DNA of 64,000 nt from Flavobacterium sp. GT3R68 (lineage in GTDB: Bacteria > Bacteroidota > Bacteroidia > Flavobacteriales > Flavobacteriaceae): contig NZ_VJZK01000001.1 in assembly GCF_007109225.1 (NCBI RefSeq), forward strand, positions 204,725-268,724, in the 5' to 3' direction. The first letter of the stretch is position 1, and every line of letters starts with the position of its first letter. Position numbers and translations under genes: made by a program. Positions 42,102 to 51,174 of the stretch are shown in pieces. The notes beneath the pieces are model-generated. The model saw nothing but the letters and a program-made list of their open reading frames with translations, did no database searches and was not told the origin of the DNA.

Positions 42102-44915
42102 TTATTTAATGATTATTTCATCCACAAAAATAAAAGCATCCCCACCGAAGCCCTGATGCCATTCCGGTAACTTACCATAATTACAGGCAATGACTTTAAT
42201 GTATTGCGCCTGCGTTGGATTTATACTTCCTTTGAAATCAATAATTTTGGTTTCTGTTACTTTAGCATCTATAGTGTTCTGGATTGTTTTTACCAATGTA
42301 AAATTGATATTGTCGGTTGATGTGTAGAATTCGACTTCGGTTGGCATTAAAATCCAGGAGCGGCTGTCCTGAAGGAAATTGGCGGACACTTCGGAAACTT
42401 TCTGTACTTTTTTCAAATCAACTACAGCCTCAAAATCCTGCGATTGATAGCCTTGCCAGTCCCCTTTACGCCAGTAATCTGATCCGAAAATTCCGTCTAT
42501 CAAACCATCGGAACCGCCAGCGTGGTATTGCGGATTGTATTTTGATTTGATGTTGGCAGTGTAATTGTTTGGTTTTTTGAAGAAGGTTGCGGAAATGGTG
42601 TTGCTAACTATTTTATCATTTGTTTTTTTTACCACAGAAACTGCTTTGATTATACAGGATTCATTAATTTCAAATGGCCCCTTATAAACATACGGTGGTC
42701 TTATTTTATGATCTCCAGATTCTTCTATAGTGTAATGAACGAAATATTTGTCCTGGTCATAATTTATCTCAATTTTCATTTTATCTTTAAAAGACTTTCT
42801 GTCAGCCTGAATCACTGGCGCCGCAATAATCAACGAATAAGGAATATTATTTTTTAATTTTTTAGAAGGAGTTAAGCCAAATTCCTTTCTGTTTGCTGAA
42901 AGATTTTTTGTAATCACTTTTGAAGTTCCGTCCTCAAAGTTGACTTTTATTTTGTCAAAATAAGGAACAGTGGTGCTCCATTCCGGATTACCGGGAGTCA
43001 CGGCATAAATTCCTATCGAACTCAACACATACCAGGCACTCATTTGTCCGCAGTCCTCATTTCCTATTAATCCATTAGGCGTGTTTTTATAGAATTCATT
43101 CAGGATATAATGGACTTTTTCAGTCGTTTTTTCTGGCTTTCCCACGAAATTATACAAATAGGCCATATGATGACTTGGTTCGTTTCCGTGTGCATATTGC
43201 CCAATTAATCCGGTAACGTCAACTTGTTCGCGGCCAGTCGTTTTGGATTCGCTGTTAAACATTTGGTCTAGTTTGGTCTCAAATTTTTCTTTGCCACCAT
43301 AAGCTATAATCATTCCTTGGATATCCTGCGGAACGAAGAAAGAATACTGCCAAGAATTGCCTTCGGTAAAATTATTATTTACTTCCTTCGGATCAAAAGG
43401 TTTGTCCCAGCCTCCGTTTTTCTTTGGACGCATAAAACCCGTATTCCAGTCGAAAACGTTTTTCCAGCTTTGGGAACGTTTCATGAAATATTGATAATCT
43501 TCGGATTTGTTTAAAATTAAAGCCATTTGTGCAATACACCAGTCGTCATAAGCATATTCCAATGTTTTGGAAACACTTTCATGTTCATCATCAATAGCTA
43601 TAAAACCATTTTTCTTATACGCATCCAATCCCAAGTGGTCAAGCATGGCACTGTGTTTTGCGGCTTCAAATGCTTTTTCGTAATCAAATCCTTTGATGCC
43701 TTTTGCCATTGCATCCCCCATAACCGAAACGGAATGGTACCCAATCATACAATCGGTTTCATTAGATGCCAATTCCCAAACCGGCAATCTTCCGCCGTGC
43801 TCGTATTGTTTCAGGAATGTATTGATGAAATCGGCAGTGCGTTTTTTGTCAATCAAAGTATATAAAGGATGTGCCCCACGGAACGTATCCCAAAGCGAGA
43901 AAACAGTATAGTAATCAAATCCCTCGGTTTGGTGGATTTGGTTGTCCCTGCCACGGTATTTTCCGTCGATGTCCTGTGCTATGTTCGGCTGAACCATCGT
44001 GTGATATAAAGCCGTGTAGAAAATGGCTAACTTGTCTTTATCTTCCGAAGTGACTTCAATTTTAGATAATTCGGTGTTCCAAAGTTGCTGAGCCTGTTTT
44101 TTTGCCTTTTCGAAATCCCAATCCTTTATTTCCGACATATTTAATTTCGCTCCTTCGTAACCAGTCGGCGACAGCGATACTTTTACCAAAATGGCTTCTC
44201 CTTTTTTCACATTTTTTGAAAAACTCAGCGCCAATTCGGTTCCGGAATAAAAATCCTTCTTTTGGTCACCATTCGACTTTTTTTTATTAATCTGCATCGG
44301 CTGGCTGAACTCAATTCTGGCATATACATATTGGTCACGGGCCCATGCCTCACTTCTTCTAAGAATCTCTATGGTTTTCGAATCGATAATCCGGACTTCA
44401 CCATACAACAGCTTATCACGATGATTCAGGTCGAGAATAATATTGGCCGGACCATTGGCATTAAAAGTATATTTATGGAAGCCTACACGAGCCGAAGAAG
44501 TCAATTCGACATCGATATTGTGTTTACCTAATTTTACGCTATAAAACCCGGCTGTTGCTTTTTCATTCTGATGGGAAAAAGCAGAAGCATATACTTTGTT
44601 GTCAAAACTGGGTTCGCCCATTGTTGGCATCAGTAAAATATCACCAAAATCGGAAACACCCGTTCCATTGAGATGGGTATGCGAGAAGCCGTAAATCACA
44701 TTGTCAGTGTAATGATATCCGCCGCAACCGTCCCAACTTCCGTCGATTCTGGTATCGGGAGACAGCTGCACCATCCCGAAGGGAACCGTAGCACCCGGAA
44801 AAGTATGGCCATGTCCGCCTGTTCCAATAAATGGGTTAACATATTGCTGCAAATTAGCTTGGGCGATACAGGCAATCGGAAGGAGAAAAAGGAATTGGAA
44901 AAAGAATTTCTTCAT
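42102..44915 (-). CDS. GH92-family alpha-mannosidase with chitobiase-C and F5/8-like domains
   Basis: Exported glycoside hydrolase of 937 residues. After a signal peptide (1-20, ending ACIAQ) the mature protein begins with the GH92 signature VNPFIGTGGHGHTFPGA and has the (alpha/alpha)6 segments DTFRGAHPLYTL, GNEPSHHMAYLYN and GNEDCGQMSAWYVLSS. GH92 enzymes are exo-acting calcium-dependent alpha-mannosidases. Two extra C-terminal modules are seen: a chitobiase-C-like sandwich (about 735-800) and a discoidin/F5-8 carbohydrate-binding module (about 820-937). The start at 44915 is chosen over an open frame to 45029, which would run through the promoter and upstream terminator. No SusC/D or other PUL genes adjoin. 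Confidence 0.92.
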   Translation of the reverse strand: MKKFFFQFLFLLPIACIAQANLQQYVNPFIGTGGHGHTFPGATVPFGMVQLSPDTRIDGSWDGCGGYHYTDNVIYGFSHTHLNGTGVSDFGDILLMPTMGEPSFDNKVYASAFSHQNEKATAGFYSVKLGKHNIDVELTSSARVGFHKYTFNANGPANIILDLNHRDKLLYGEVRIIDSKTIEILRRSEAWARDQYVYARIEFSQPMQINKKKSNGDQKKDFYSGTELALSFSKNVKKGEAILVKVSLSPTGYEGAKLNMSEIKDWDFEKAKKQAQQLWNTELSKIEVTSEDKDKLAIFYTALYHTMVQPNIAQDIDGKYRGRDNQIHQTEGFDYYTVFSLWDTFRGAHPLYTLIDKKRTADFINTFLKQYEHGGRLPVWELASNETDCMIGYHSVSVMGDAMAKGIKGFDYEKAFEAAKHSAMLDHLGLDAYKKNGFIAIDDEHESVSKTLEYAYDDWCIAQMALILNKSEDYQYFMKRSQSWKNVFDWNTGFMRPKKNGGWDKPFDPKEVNNNFTEGNSWQYSFFVPQDIQGMIIAYGGKEKFETKLDQMFNSESKTTGREQVDVTGLIGQYAHGNEPSHHMAYLYNFVGKPEKTTEKVHYILNEFYKNTPNGLIGNEDCGQMSAWYVLSSIGIYAVTPGNPEWSTTVPYFDKIKVNFEDGTSKVITKNLSANRKEFGLTPSKKLKNNIPYSLIIAAPVIQADRKSFKDKMKIEINYDQDKYFVHYTIEESGDHKIRPPYVYKGPFEINESCIIKAVSVVKKTNDKIVSNTISATFFKKPNNYTANIKSKYNPQYHAGGSDGLIDGIFGSDYWRKGDWQGYQSQDFEAVVDLKKVQKVSEVSANFLQDSRSWILMPTEVEFYTSTDNINFTLVKTIQNTIDAKVTETKIIDFKGSINPTQAQYIKVIACNYGKLPEWHQGFGGDAFIFVDEIIIK

Positions 44916-44932
44916 GTCGGAATATTGTTTCC

Positions 44933-44940
44933 CAAATATA
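44933..44940 (-). promoter_or_regulatory. -7 element TATATTTG for the GH92 gene
   Basis: Exact TAnnTTTG on the minus strand 17 bp before the ATG at 44915, immediately after the upstream terminator. Confidence 0.45.
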
Positions 44941-44977
44941 AAAAAAACGCATCCAACTTTTACGTTGAATGCGTTTT
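44941..44977 (-). terminator. Terminator of the small unknown gene
   Basis: AAAAACGCATtCAAC and GTTGgATGCGTTTTT, followed by T-run on the minus strand. Its stem closely resembles the terminator at 45562-45596. Confidence 0.8.
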
Positions 44978-45004
44978 TAACTAGTACTGTTTTGAGATTA
45001 ATTT

Positions 45005-45481
45005 TTAATTCACAATTGTATACTCCCACTTTTCTTTTTTATGACCCCGAGGTATAGCCGGTATTGCAAGGCCTATCCCGTCAATAGCTACACCAATAGG
45101 AAGCACTAACCATGCAACACCACCAGTAGCAGCACAGGCTACTATTATTGGACTGCCAATACCCGCAATAACTACTCCCGACACAACAGCCAAAATTACC
45201 GGACGTCTTTTTATTTTTACAACAGAATTCATAGCAATGGTATCTTGTCTAATTACCATTGATTCGCTGTCAATTATTTTAAATTTTCCTTTAAAAACCT
45301 TACCCTTATCTGTTTTAATTAATATCCTTTTGTTTTCCTTTAAAAAAGTGGTTTTATTTGTTCTTCTGTTCACCAAATCGATTCCCTTATCCTGGGCATT
45401 CGATAATGTAGGTGAAAATAAAATCAAACTAAAAATCACGAATTTTTTGCAGTCTAAAGTCCAGTTTATCATATTTTGCAT
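45005..45481 (-). CDS. Small exported or membrane protein, unknown function
   Basis: About 158 residues from 45481 (alternatives at 45472 and 45520). A hydrophobic N-terminus (CKKFVIFSLILFSPTLSNAQ) is a signal peptide. A short beta-rich part (KTDKGKVFKGKFKIIDSESM then IRQDTI) is followed by a hydrophobic stretch of two likely helices (PVILAVVSGVVIAGIGSPII and GVAWLVLPIGVAIDGIGLAI). I do not recognise a family. It stands alone between sdhB and GH92, flanked by two near-identical terminators. Confidence 0.65.
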   Translation of the reverse strand: MQNMINWTLDCKKFVIFSLILFSPTLSNAQDKGIDLVNRRTNKTTFLKENKRILIKTDKGKVFKGKFKIIDSESMVIRQDTIAMNSVVKIKRRPVILAVVSGVVIAGIGSPIIVACAATGGVAWLVLPIGVAIDGIGLAIPAIPRGHKKEKWEYTIVN

Positions 45482-45561
45482 TTGTTTCGGTAAATATATT
45501 CTGACGGAAACTAAAAGCATTGTTATTTAATATTTAATTGGGAAAACGGTTTTAATCAAAC

Positions 45562-45596
45562 AAAAAACGCATCCAAATCAATGAATGCGTTTTTTA
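45562..45596 (-). terminator. Terminator of sdhCAB
   Basis: AAAAAACGCATtCA and TGgATGCGTTTTTT pair around TTGATT on the minus strand, 18 bp after the sdhB stop. Confidence 0.8.
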
Positions 45597-45614
45597 AATT
45601 GAAAATATATAAGT

Positions 45615-46361
45615 TTATCCTTTCAAACTGGCTGAAATGTATTCTCTGTTCATTCGGGCAATGTTCTCTAATGAAATTCCTTTTGGACATTCAACCTCGC
45701 AAGCTCCGGTGTTGGTACAGTTACCAAAACCTTCCGCATCCATCTGGTTCACCATGTTCAGAACACGCTCCGTCGCTTCCACTCTTCCCTGAGGCAATAA
45801 TGCAAACTGAGATACTTTTGCAGAAACAAAAAGCATCGCGGAAGCATTGATACAAGAGGCTACACAAGCCCCACAACCGATACAGGTTGCCGCATCAAAA
45901 GCGTCATCCGCATCTTTCTTATTGATAGGAATGGTATTGGCATCAATCGTGTTTCCGGAAGTGTTTACCGATATAAATCCTCCCGCATGTTGGATTCTGT
46001 CAAAAGAAGACCTGTCTACCACTAAATCCTTTATTACAGGGAATCCTTTGGCTCTGAAAGGTTCGATAGTAATGGTATCGCCATCCTTGAACATTCTCAT
46101 GTGCAACTGGCAAGTCGTTACCAATCTGTCCGGTCCGTGCGCTTCTCCGTTGATGAACAACGAACACATACCGCAAATTCCTTCGCGACAATCGTGATCA
46201 AAAGCAACCGGTTCATCACCTTTATTGATTAAGCCTTCGTTGAAAACGTCAAGCATTTCGAGGAATGACATATCCGGTTCAATTCCGTCGATTTGATAAT
46301 CAACCATTGCTCCTTTATCCTGGGCGTTTTTCTGACGCCATATTTTTAATGTAAGTTTCAT
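45615..46361 (-). CDS. sdhB: Succinate dehydrogenase/fumarate reductase iron-sulfur subunit
   Basis: Electron-transfer subunit of complex II at 248 residues. The three cluster-binding motifs are all present: [12 protein letters not shown] for [2Fe-2S], [11 protein letters not shown] for [4Fe-4S] and [15 protein letters not shown] for the [3Fe-4S] centre. It passes electrons from the FAD of SdhA to the membrane subunit. Third gene of sdhCAB, 77 bp after sdhA; that gap contains degenerate GACTTT-like repeats. Confidence 0.96.
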   Translation of the reverse strand: MKLTLKIWRQKNAQDKGAMVDYQIDGIEPDMSFLEMLDVFNEGLINKGDEPVAFDHDCREGICGMCSLFINGEAHGPDRLVTTCQLHMRMFKDGDTITIEPFRAKGFPVIKDLVVDRSSFDRIQHAGGFISVNTSGNTIDANTIPINKKDADDAFDAATCIGCGACVASCINASAMLFVSAKVSQFALLPQGRVEATERVLNMVNQMDAEGFGNCTNTGACEVECPKGISLENIARMNREYISASLKG

Positions 46362-46438
46362 CTTTTTTTAGTTTAAAAGTCTCAAAGTCGAAGGTGAAAA
46401 GCCGTTTGACTTTATGACGTTTGACATGTGACTAATTT

Positions 46439-48439
46439 TTACTTATAACTACGAGTTACTAATTTAACGTTGTCGAATGTCAATGGTTCTTTGTGTAAAA
46501 CGGCATCGCTTGGTTTTCCTGTATATTCCCATGCGGCAACGTATGCAAAGTTTTCATCATCACGCTGTGCTTCTCCATCTTCTGTTGCGTATTCTTCTCT
46601 AAAGTGGCCTCCACAAGATTCATTTCTGTGCAAAGCATCTTTTGCGAAAAGCTCTCCCAGTTCCAGGAAATCGGCAACACGAGTAGCCTTTTCTAATTCT
46701 TGGTTGAAGCCTTTGTCTGTCCCAGGCACTTTAACGTCTCTATAAAATTCTTCACGTAAAGCAGCAATTTCAGTAATCGCTTCATTTAATCCTGTAGCAT
46801 TACGAGCCATTCCTACTTTATCCCACATGATTTTTCCTAATTTCTTGTGGAAATAATCCACAGAATGCGTTCCGTTGTTATTCATGAATTTTTCTATCTG
46901 ATCTTTCACTGCTTTCTCAGCTTCAATGAATTCAGGCAAATCAGTTGAAATTGGTCCAACTTTGATGTCCGGCGCCAAGTAATCTCCAATCGTATATGGC
47001 AATACGAAATATCCGTCAGCCAATCCCTGCATCAAGGCAGAAGCTCCCAAACGGTTCGCTCCGTGGTCTGAGAAATTAGATTCCCCGATAGAGAAACAAC
47101 CCGGAATGGTCGTCTGTAAATTATAATCTACCCATGTTCCACCCATTGTATAGTGAACGGCCGGATAAATCATCATTGGCGTAGCGTATGGGTTTTCGTC
47201 AACGATTTTTTCATACATCTGGAATAAGTTACCGTATTTATTGGCTACGGCATCTGTTCCTAATTTTTTTACCAAGTTGGCATCATTGGCATCCAATCCT
47301 TTGATGAAAGCTTGTTCTTTTCCGTAACGTTGGATAGCCGTAGCAAAATCCAGATATACCGCTTCACCTGTTTTGTTAACACCAAAACCGGCGTCGCATC
47401 TTTCTTTAGCCGCACGCGACGCAACGTCACGAGGCACTAAATTTCCAAAAGACGGATATCTTCTTTCTAAATAATAATCTCTTTCCGCTTCCGATAAATC
47501 GGTAGGTTTCTTTTTGCCTTCACGGATTGCTTTGGCATCTTCCAAACTTTTTGGGACCCAGATACGTCCGTCATTACGCAACGATTCCGACATCAAAGTT
47601 AATTTTGACTGGTGATCGCCGGAAACCGGAATACACGTTGGGTGAATTTGCGTGTAGCAAGGATTCGCGAAGAATGCGCCTTTTTTGTGGATTTTCCAGG
47701 CAGCCGTAGCGTTACTTCCCATAGCGTTTGTCGAAAGGAAGAATACGTTTCCGTAACCTCCTGAAGCGATAACTACTGCGTGAGCCGAATGTCTTTCGAT
47801 TTCTCCTGTGATAAGATTACGTGCGATGATTCCGCGAGCTTTACCGTTTACGATTACTAAATCAAGCATCTCGTGACGGTTGTACATTTTTATTTTTCCA
47901 CGACCGATTTGACGGTTCATGGCAGAATAAGCACCTAACAATAATTGTTGTCCTGTTTGACCTTTTGCATAAAAAGTACGGGAAACCAAAGTTCCTCCAA
48001 ACGAACGGTTATCCAACAATCCACCATATTCACGGGCCAAAGGAACCCCTTGCGCCACGCATTGGTCAATGATGTTGGCTGAAACTTCCGCCAGACGGTG
48101 TACGTTTGCTTCACGAGCGCGGTAATCACCCCCTTTTACGGTATCATAAAACAAACGGAATGTAGAATCCCCGTCTCCCTGATAATTTTTTGCTGCGTTG
48201 ATTCCACCTTGTGCAGCAATTGAGTGCGCACGACGTGGTGAATCCTGAAAACAAAATGCTTTTACGTTATATCCTAATTCTGCTAAAGTTGCAGCAGCAG
48301 AACCTCCCGCTAATCCAGTACCTACAATGATAACGTCTAAGTTCCGTTTATTGGCAGGGTTTACTAAATTAATATGATCTTTATAATCTGTCCATTTGTC
48401 CGAAATCGGTCCGTTAGGAATTTTTGAATCTAATGCCAT
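46439..48439 (-). CDS. sdhA: Succinate dehydrogenase/fumarate reductase flavoprotein subunit
   Basis: Catalytic subunit of complex II, 666 residues, with covalent FAD. Visible features are the dinucleotide motif [17 protein letters not shown], the FAD-histidine region [16 protein letters not shown], the substrate region [13 protein letters not shown] and the active-site Arg area near [21 protein letters not shown]. The length and similarity are of the type B (Wolinella/Bacillus-like) complex. It follows sdhC by 12 bp. Confidence 0.96.
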   Translation of the reverse strand: MALDSKIPNGPISDKWTDYKDHINLVNPANKRNLDVIIVGTGLAGGSAAATLAELGYNVKAFCFQDSPRRAHSIAAQGGINAAKNYQGDGDSTFRLFYDTVKGGDYRAREANVHRLAEVSANIIDQCVAQGVPLAREYGGLLDNRSFGGTLVSRTFYAKGQTGQQLLLGAYSAMNRQIGRGKIKMYNRHEMLDLVIVNGKARGIIARNLITGEIERHSAHAVVIASGGYGNVFFLSTNAMGSNATAAWKIHKKGAFFANPCYTQIHPTCIPVSGDHQSKLTLMSESLRNDGRIWVPKSLEDAKAIREGKKKPTDLSEAERDYYLERRYPSFGNLVPRDVASRAAKERCDAGFGVNKTGEAVYLDFATAIQRYGKEQAFIKGLDANDANLVKKLGTDAVANKYGNLFQMYEKIVDENPYATPMMIYPAVHYTMGGTWVDYNLQTTIPGCFSIGESNFSDHGANRLGASALMQGLADGYFVLPYTIGDYLAPDIKVGPISTDLPEFIEAEKAVKDQIEKFMNNNGTHSVDYFHKKLGKIMWDKVGMARNATGLNEAITEIAALREEFYRDVKVPGTDKGFNQELEKATRVADFLELGELFAKDALHRNESCGGHFREEYATEDGEAQRDDENFAYVAAWEYTGKPSDAVLHKEPLTFDNVKLVTRSYK

Positions 48440-48451
48440 TATAATTTAATA

Positions 48452-49117
48452 TTAATGATTGAAATGATGAAATAATGCAATGAATATGAATCCAACAGGA
48501 ACCACAATTGCAAAAGCATATCCTAATGTGTGTAATGATTTCGAATATTTGTTATTGAAACCTACCGACTGGAATGAAGAATTGAAGCCATGCCATAAGT
48601 GTAAAGCCAATAATACAAAAGACAGGCAGTATAATCCGGTACGAACCGGGCTTACAAATTTGTGAACCAATTCCGGATAATATCGTGTTGCTTCCAAAGG
48701 ACTGGCGTCAACATATTTGTAGACCATTTCCGGAAACCAGAAATCGTATAAGTGCAAGGCGATGAAAGCCAAAACCACTGAACCTGAAATAATCATATTT
48801 CTCGAAGCCCAGCTGGCGCTTACCGCACCATTGTATTTTGCATAAGCAATTGGTCGGGAGCTTCTGTTCTGAAAATCCAAAACAAAACCCATGATAAAGT
48901 GAAAAACTACTGCGAAGATAAGGATTGGCTGTACAATGTATTGAACCAGCGGATTATAGCCCATAAAATGAGAAACTTCATTAAAAGCATCAGGACCAAA
49001 AACGGACAAACTGTTTATAAAAAAATGTTGTGCTAAGAATACGATTAAAAAAAGTCCCGAAAGCGCCATTGTGACTTTTCTCGCAATGGAAGACTTCAAT
49101 ACTGCAGATTTTGCCAT
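48452..49117 (-). CDS. sdhC: Succinate dehydrogenase cytochrome b subunit
   Basis: Membrane anchor of complex II, 221 residues with five transmembrane helices. Histidines spaced across the helices (AQHFF, VSHFMG, VVFHFIMGF, ALHLYDFWF, ALHLWHGF) supply ligands for two haems, as in the single-subunit type B anchor; no sdhD is present, as expected. Menaquinone is the likely quinone in this group. First gene of the operon, with a clear promoter about 35 bp upstream. Confidence 0.94.
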   Translation of the reverse strand: MAKSAVLKSSIARKVTMALSGLFLIVFLAQHFFINSLSVFGPDAFNEVSHFMGYNPLVQYIVQPILIFAVVFHFIMGFVLDFQNRSSRPIAYAKYNGAVSASWASRNMIISGSVVLAFIALHLYDFWFPEMVYKYVDASPLEATRYYPELVHKFVSPVRTGLYCLSFVLLALHLWHGFNSSFQSVGFNNKYSKSLHTLGYAFAIVVPVGFIFIALFHHFNH

Positions 49118-49151
49118 AAGAATTTGAATAATTTATTTTAAAAAAATTATA

Positions 49152-49182
49152 CAAAAATAAAGCAAATAGACATGAAGTACAA
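49152..49182 (-). promoter_or_regulatory. Promoter TTG-N20-TATTTTTG of sdhCAB
   Basis: On the minus strand both consensus elements occur with 20-bp spacing, about 35 bp before the sdhC ATG. One of the best promoter matches in the window. Confidence 0.6.
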
Positions 49183-49282
49183 CCTTTTCGGTCTTATTTA
49201 TAATGATTTTAAAATGGCTGTCTTGAAACACTTTTAATGACATAAAAAGTGTTATATTTTGGACTCAGACTAAAAAGATGTC

Positions 49283-50149
49283 TTACTGATACGACGGAAT
49301 TAAACCTCTCAAGCCCATATCAACTACATTTTCTCCTGCCGCGGGTTCGTATTTTCCATCAGCATTTATCTCGCGCCATTCAAAACTATTGTTATTGGAC
49401 AAAGAAAGCGTCATTTCTATGTCCTGTGTTTCGTTTCCGGCAATCACAAGGTTATTTGTAAACTTACCTGTCACCACACAGCTTCCTGCAGGTATTGGTG
49501 AAGTCGATGCGATTGGATTCGGAACGGTAGTTGCTCCGGCCGGTGCCTGGCCCGAAAATGGTATTCCCTGAACATTCAATGCCCAATAACCCTGCGCTTT
49601 GTTGGCATTCACGGGAAAAGTACTATTCCCGATATAATGTGTTCCAATGTAAGTATTGAACCCAACAAAACTCGCTAAAGTTCCGGTATAATCAACATTA
49701 TCCTGACGGATTACAATGTCGTAATTCTGATACGATAAAGAAACCCGTACCCATTCGTAGCTTCCGCTTACAATTTGACTTAACGGGATTTTAAGAAACG
49801 TTTCGCCTTCCGCATAAATTTTAGCCTGACTGAAATCAATTGCATTGGCACCTCCTAAAGTAGTTTCCGGCGCATGGTATAAAATTGTCCCTTGACCTAA
49901 TGCGGTATTTGCATTTGGAGCCAGCTCGATATAATGGGAAGAAATAGTATTGAATAGTGGTGATTGGGCAGCATTTCCCGATAAAACCCCGGCAGGTTGT
50001 CCGATATTATTTAACCGCACCTGATTTTCATCAAATTTGAATTTGATAATTAAAGACGGTTCATTAGCAGCGATATCATCGGCATCTTCACAGGAATAAA
50101 ATCCGATACTTACTATAGTTATAAGTAATCCTAAAATAAAATTTTTCAT
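49283..50149 (-). CDS. Probable surface lipoprotein, unknown family
   Basis: Protein of 288 residues with a lipoprotein-type signal: MKNFILGLLITIVSIGFYSC, Cys20, followed at once by EDADD. An acidic run right after the lipid cysteine resembles the lipoprotein export signal that sends Bacteroidetes lipoproteins to the cell surface. The mature part is beta-rich and low in charge, with FKFDENQVRLN, YIELAPNAN and YEWVRVSLSYQNYDIVI strands, and I do not recognise a family. It stands alone between sdhC and the ChaN-like gene, 59 bp downstream of no close partner. Confidence 0.7.
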   Translation of the reverse strand: MKNFILGLLITIVSIGFYSCEDADDIAANEPSLIIKFKFDENQVRLNNIGQPAGVLSGNAAQSPLFNTISSHYIELAPNANTALGQGTILYHAPETTLGGANAIDFSQAKIYAEGETFLKIPLSQIVSGSYEWVRVSLSYQNYDIVIRQDNVDYTGTLASFVGFNTYIGTHYIGNSTFPVNANKAQGYWALNVQGIPFSGQAPAGATTVPNPIASTSPIPAGSCVVTGKFTNNLVIAGNETQDIEMTLSLSNNNSFEWREINADGKYEPAAGENVVDMGLRGLIPSYQ

Positions 50150-50208
50150 ATCCCTGTCTTTTTATGAAGTCCTTAACAGCAACAACCTTGCCAAGATTTC
50201 GTTAATTT

Positions 50209-51063
50209 TTACCTCGTTTTGGTCACATCTTCATCTACAACGAGAATAAAGTCGGCTTTATTGTAATGTTCAGTTTCTAATTTTGAAATATTGTTTTGTG
50301 ACACCGTTGCAATGCTAATTATTTTCAGAGACGGGCTTTCTTTTTTCAGATACCAATAAATTCCGTCGTAATTATCGCTATGATAGGTTCCGTTATAATG
50401 GATAAAAACAGTATTTTCTTTTCTGTTTTTGGCAATCCAATATGCCATCGTCGCGTCTTTGACTGCCTGCGCTTTGGGAAGATTTGCGCCGCCATGGCCT
50501 TCCATTTCTTTCATCATTTTGACATATCCCGGCAAATTTGCATCATACCGGATTGGAAGTGGTGCCATCCAGGTTTTTTCTTCATCCGATAAGGATTCCA
50601 GGGCTTCAAAACCTTTCTTAAAAACCATACTCGCAAAACGTCTGGGAATGTTGGTCGCTATAAAAGGAATTTTTTTGCTTTTGGCAAAATCAACCAAAGG
50701 CTTGTAATCGGTTCCATAATTGGGCCATAAACGGGCAACTGAATCCAACGTTTCTTGCTCAATTTCGCCTTTCAGATAACGGTTGAGCTGTTGTTGATTA
50801 TCGGCCTCCAGCATTTCCGCACCAAGTACCAAATCTTTTCTCAGGGACAGATCCTTTGTGAATTCAAGTTGCAACCAGTGAACTATTGAATTATTATGGT
50901 GCTCTCCAAATAGGACCACATCGGTTTTTGCCGAAGCCTTCAGTAATTTTTCATACGAAGTCTTCTTTCCTTTTTTATCAAAAATCCGATACGGTATTTT
51001 ATCCTGGGCATTACAAACAGACCCAAAAAATACAATTATCAGAAGGAAATATTTTGCTCTCAT
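50209..51063 (-). CDS. ChaN-family protein
   Basis: Exported protein of 284 residues when started at 51063. A signal peptide (about 1-20, KYFLLIIVFFGSVCNAQ) precedes the ChaN domain, with VVLFGEHHNNSIVHWLQLEF (the haem/iron-binding histidine region) and LVLGAEMLEADNQQQLNRYL. ChaN-type lipoproteins bind haem in Campylobacter and are iron-regulated; here the lipobox is weak, so periplasmic or lipid-anchored are both possible. An upstream in-frame start at 51111 adds hydrophilic residues before the signal peptide and is unlikely. Confidence 0.85.
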   Translation of the reverse strand: MRAKYFLLIIVFFGSVCNAQDKIPYRIFDKKGKKTSYEKLLKASAKTDVVLFGEHHNNSIVHWLQLEFTKDLSLRKDLVLGAEMLEADNQQQLNRYLKGEIEQETLDSVARLWPNYGTDYKPLVDFAKSKKIPFIATNIPRRFASMVFKKGFEALESLSDEEKTWMAPLPIRYDANLPGYVKMMKEMEGHGGANLPKAQAVKDATMAYWIAKNRKENTVFIHYNGTYHSDNYDGIYWYLKKESPSLKIISIATVSQNNISKLETEHYNKADFILVVDEDVTKTR

Positions 51064-51137
51064 AGCCGAAAAATACTCATTTTGCTCATTCTTACAAAAT
51101 TTATCACCCAATTAACCACATTTAGTGTTAAAGTTCC

Positions 51138-51145
51138 TAATTTTG
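51138..51145 (+). promoter_or_regulatory. -7 element TAATTTTG for pepP
   Basis: Exact TAnnTTTG, 29 bp before the ATG at 51175; no well-placed TTG. Confidence 0.4.
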
Positions 51146-51174
51146 AAACTTACAACTTTTAAACAAACTCCGAT

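Noticed and set aside
44916..45029. 38-residue extension of the GH92 protein
   Set aside because: It would run through a terminator and a -7 element and place hydrophilic residues before a good signal peptide.
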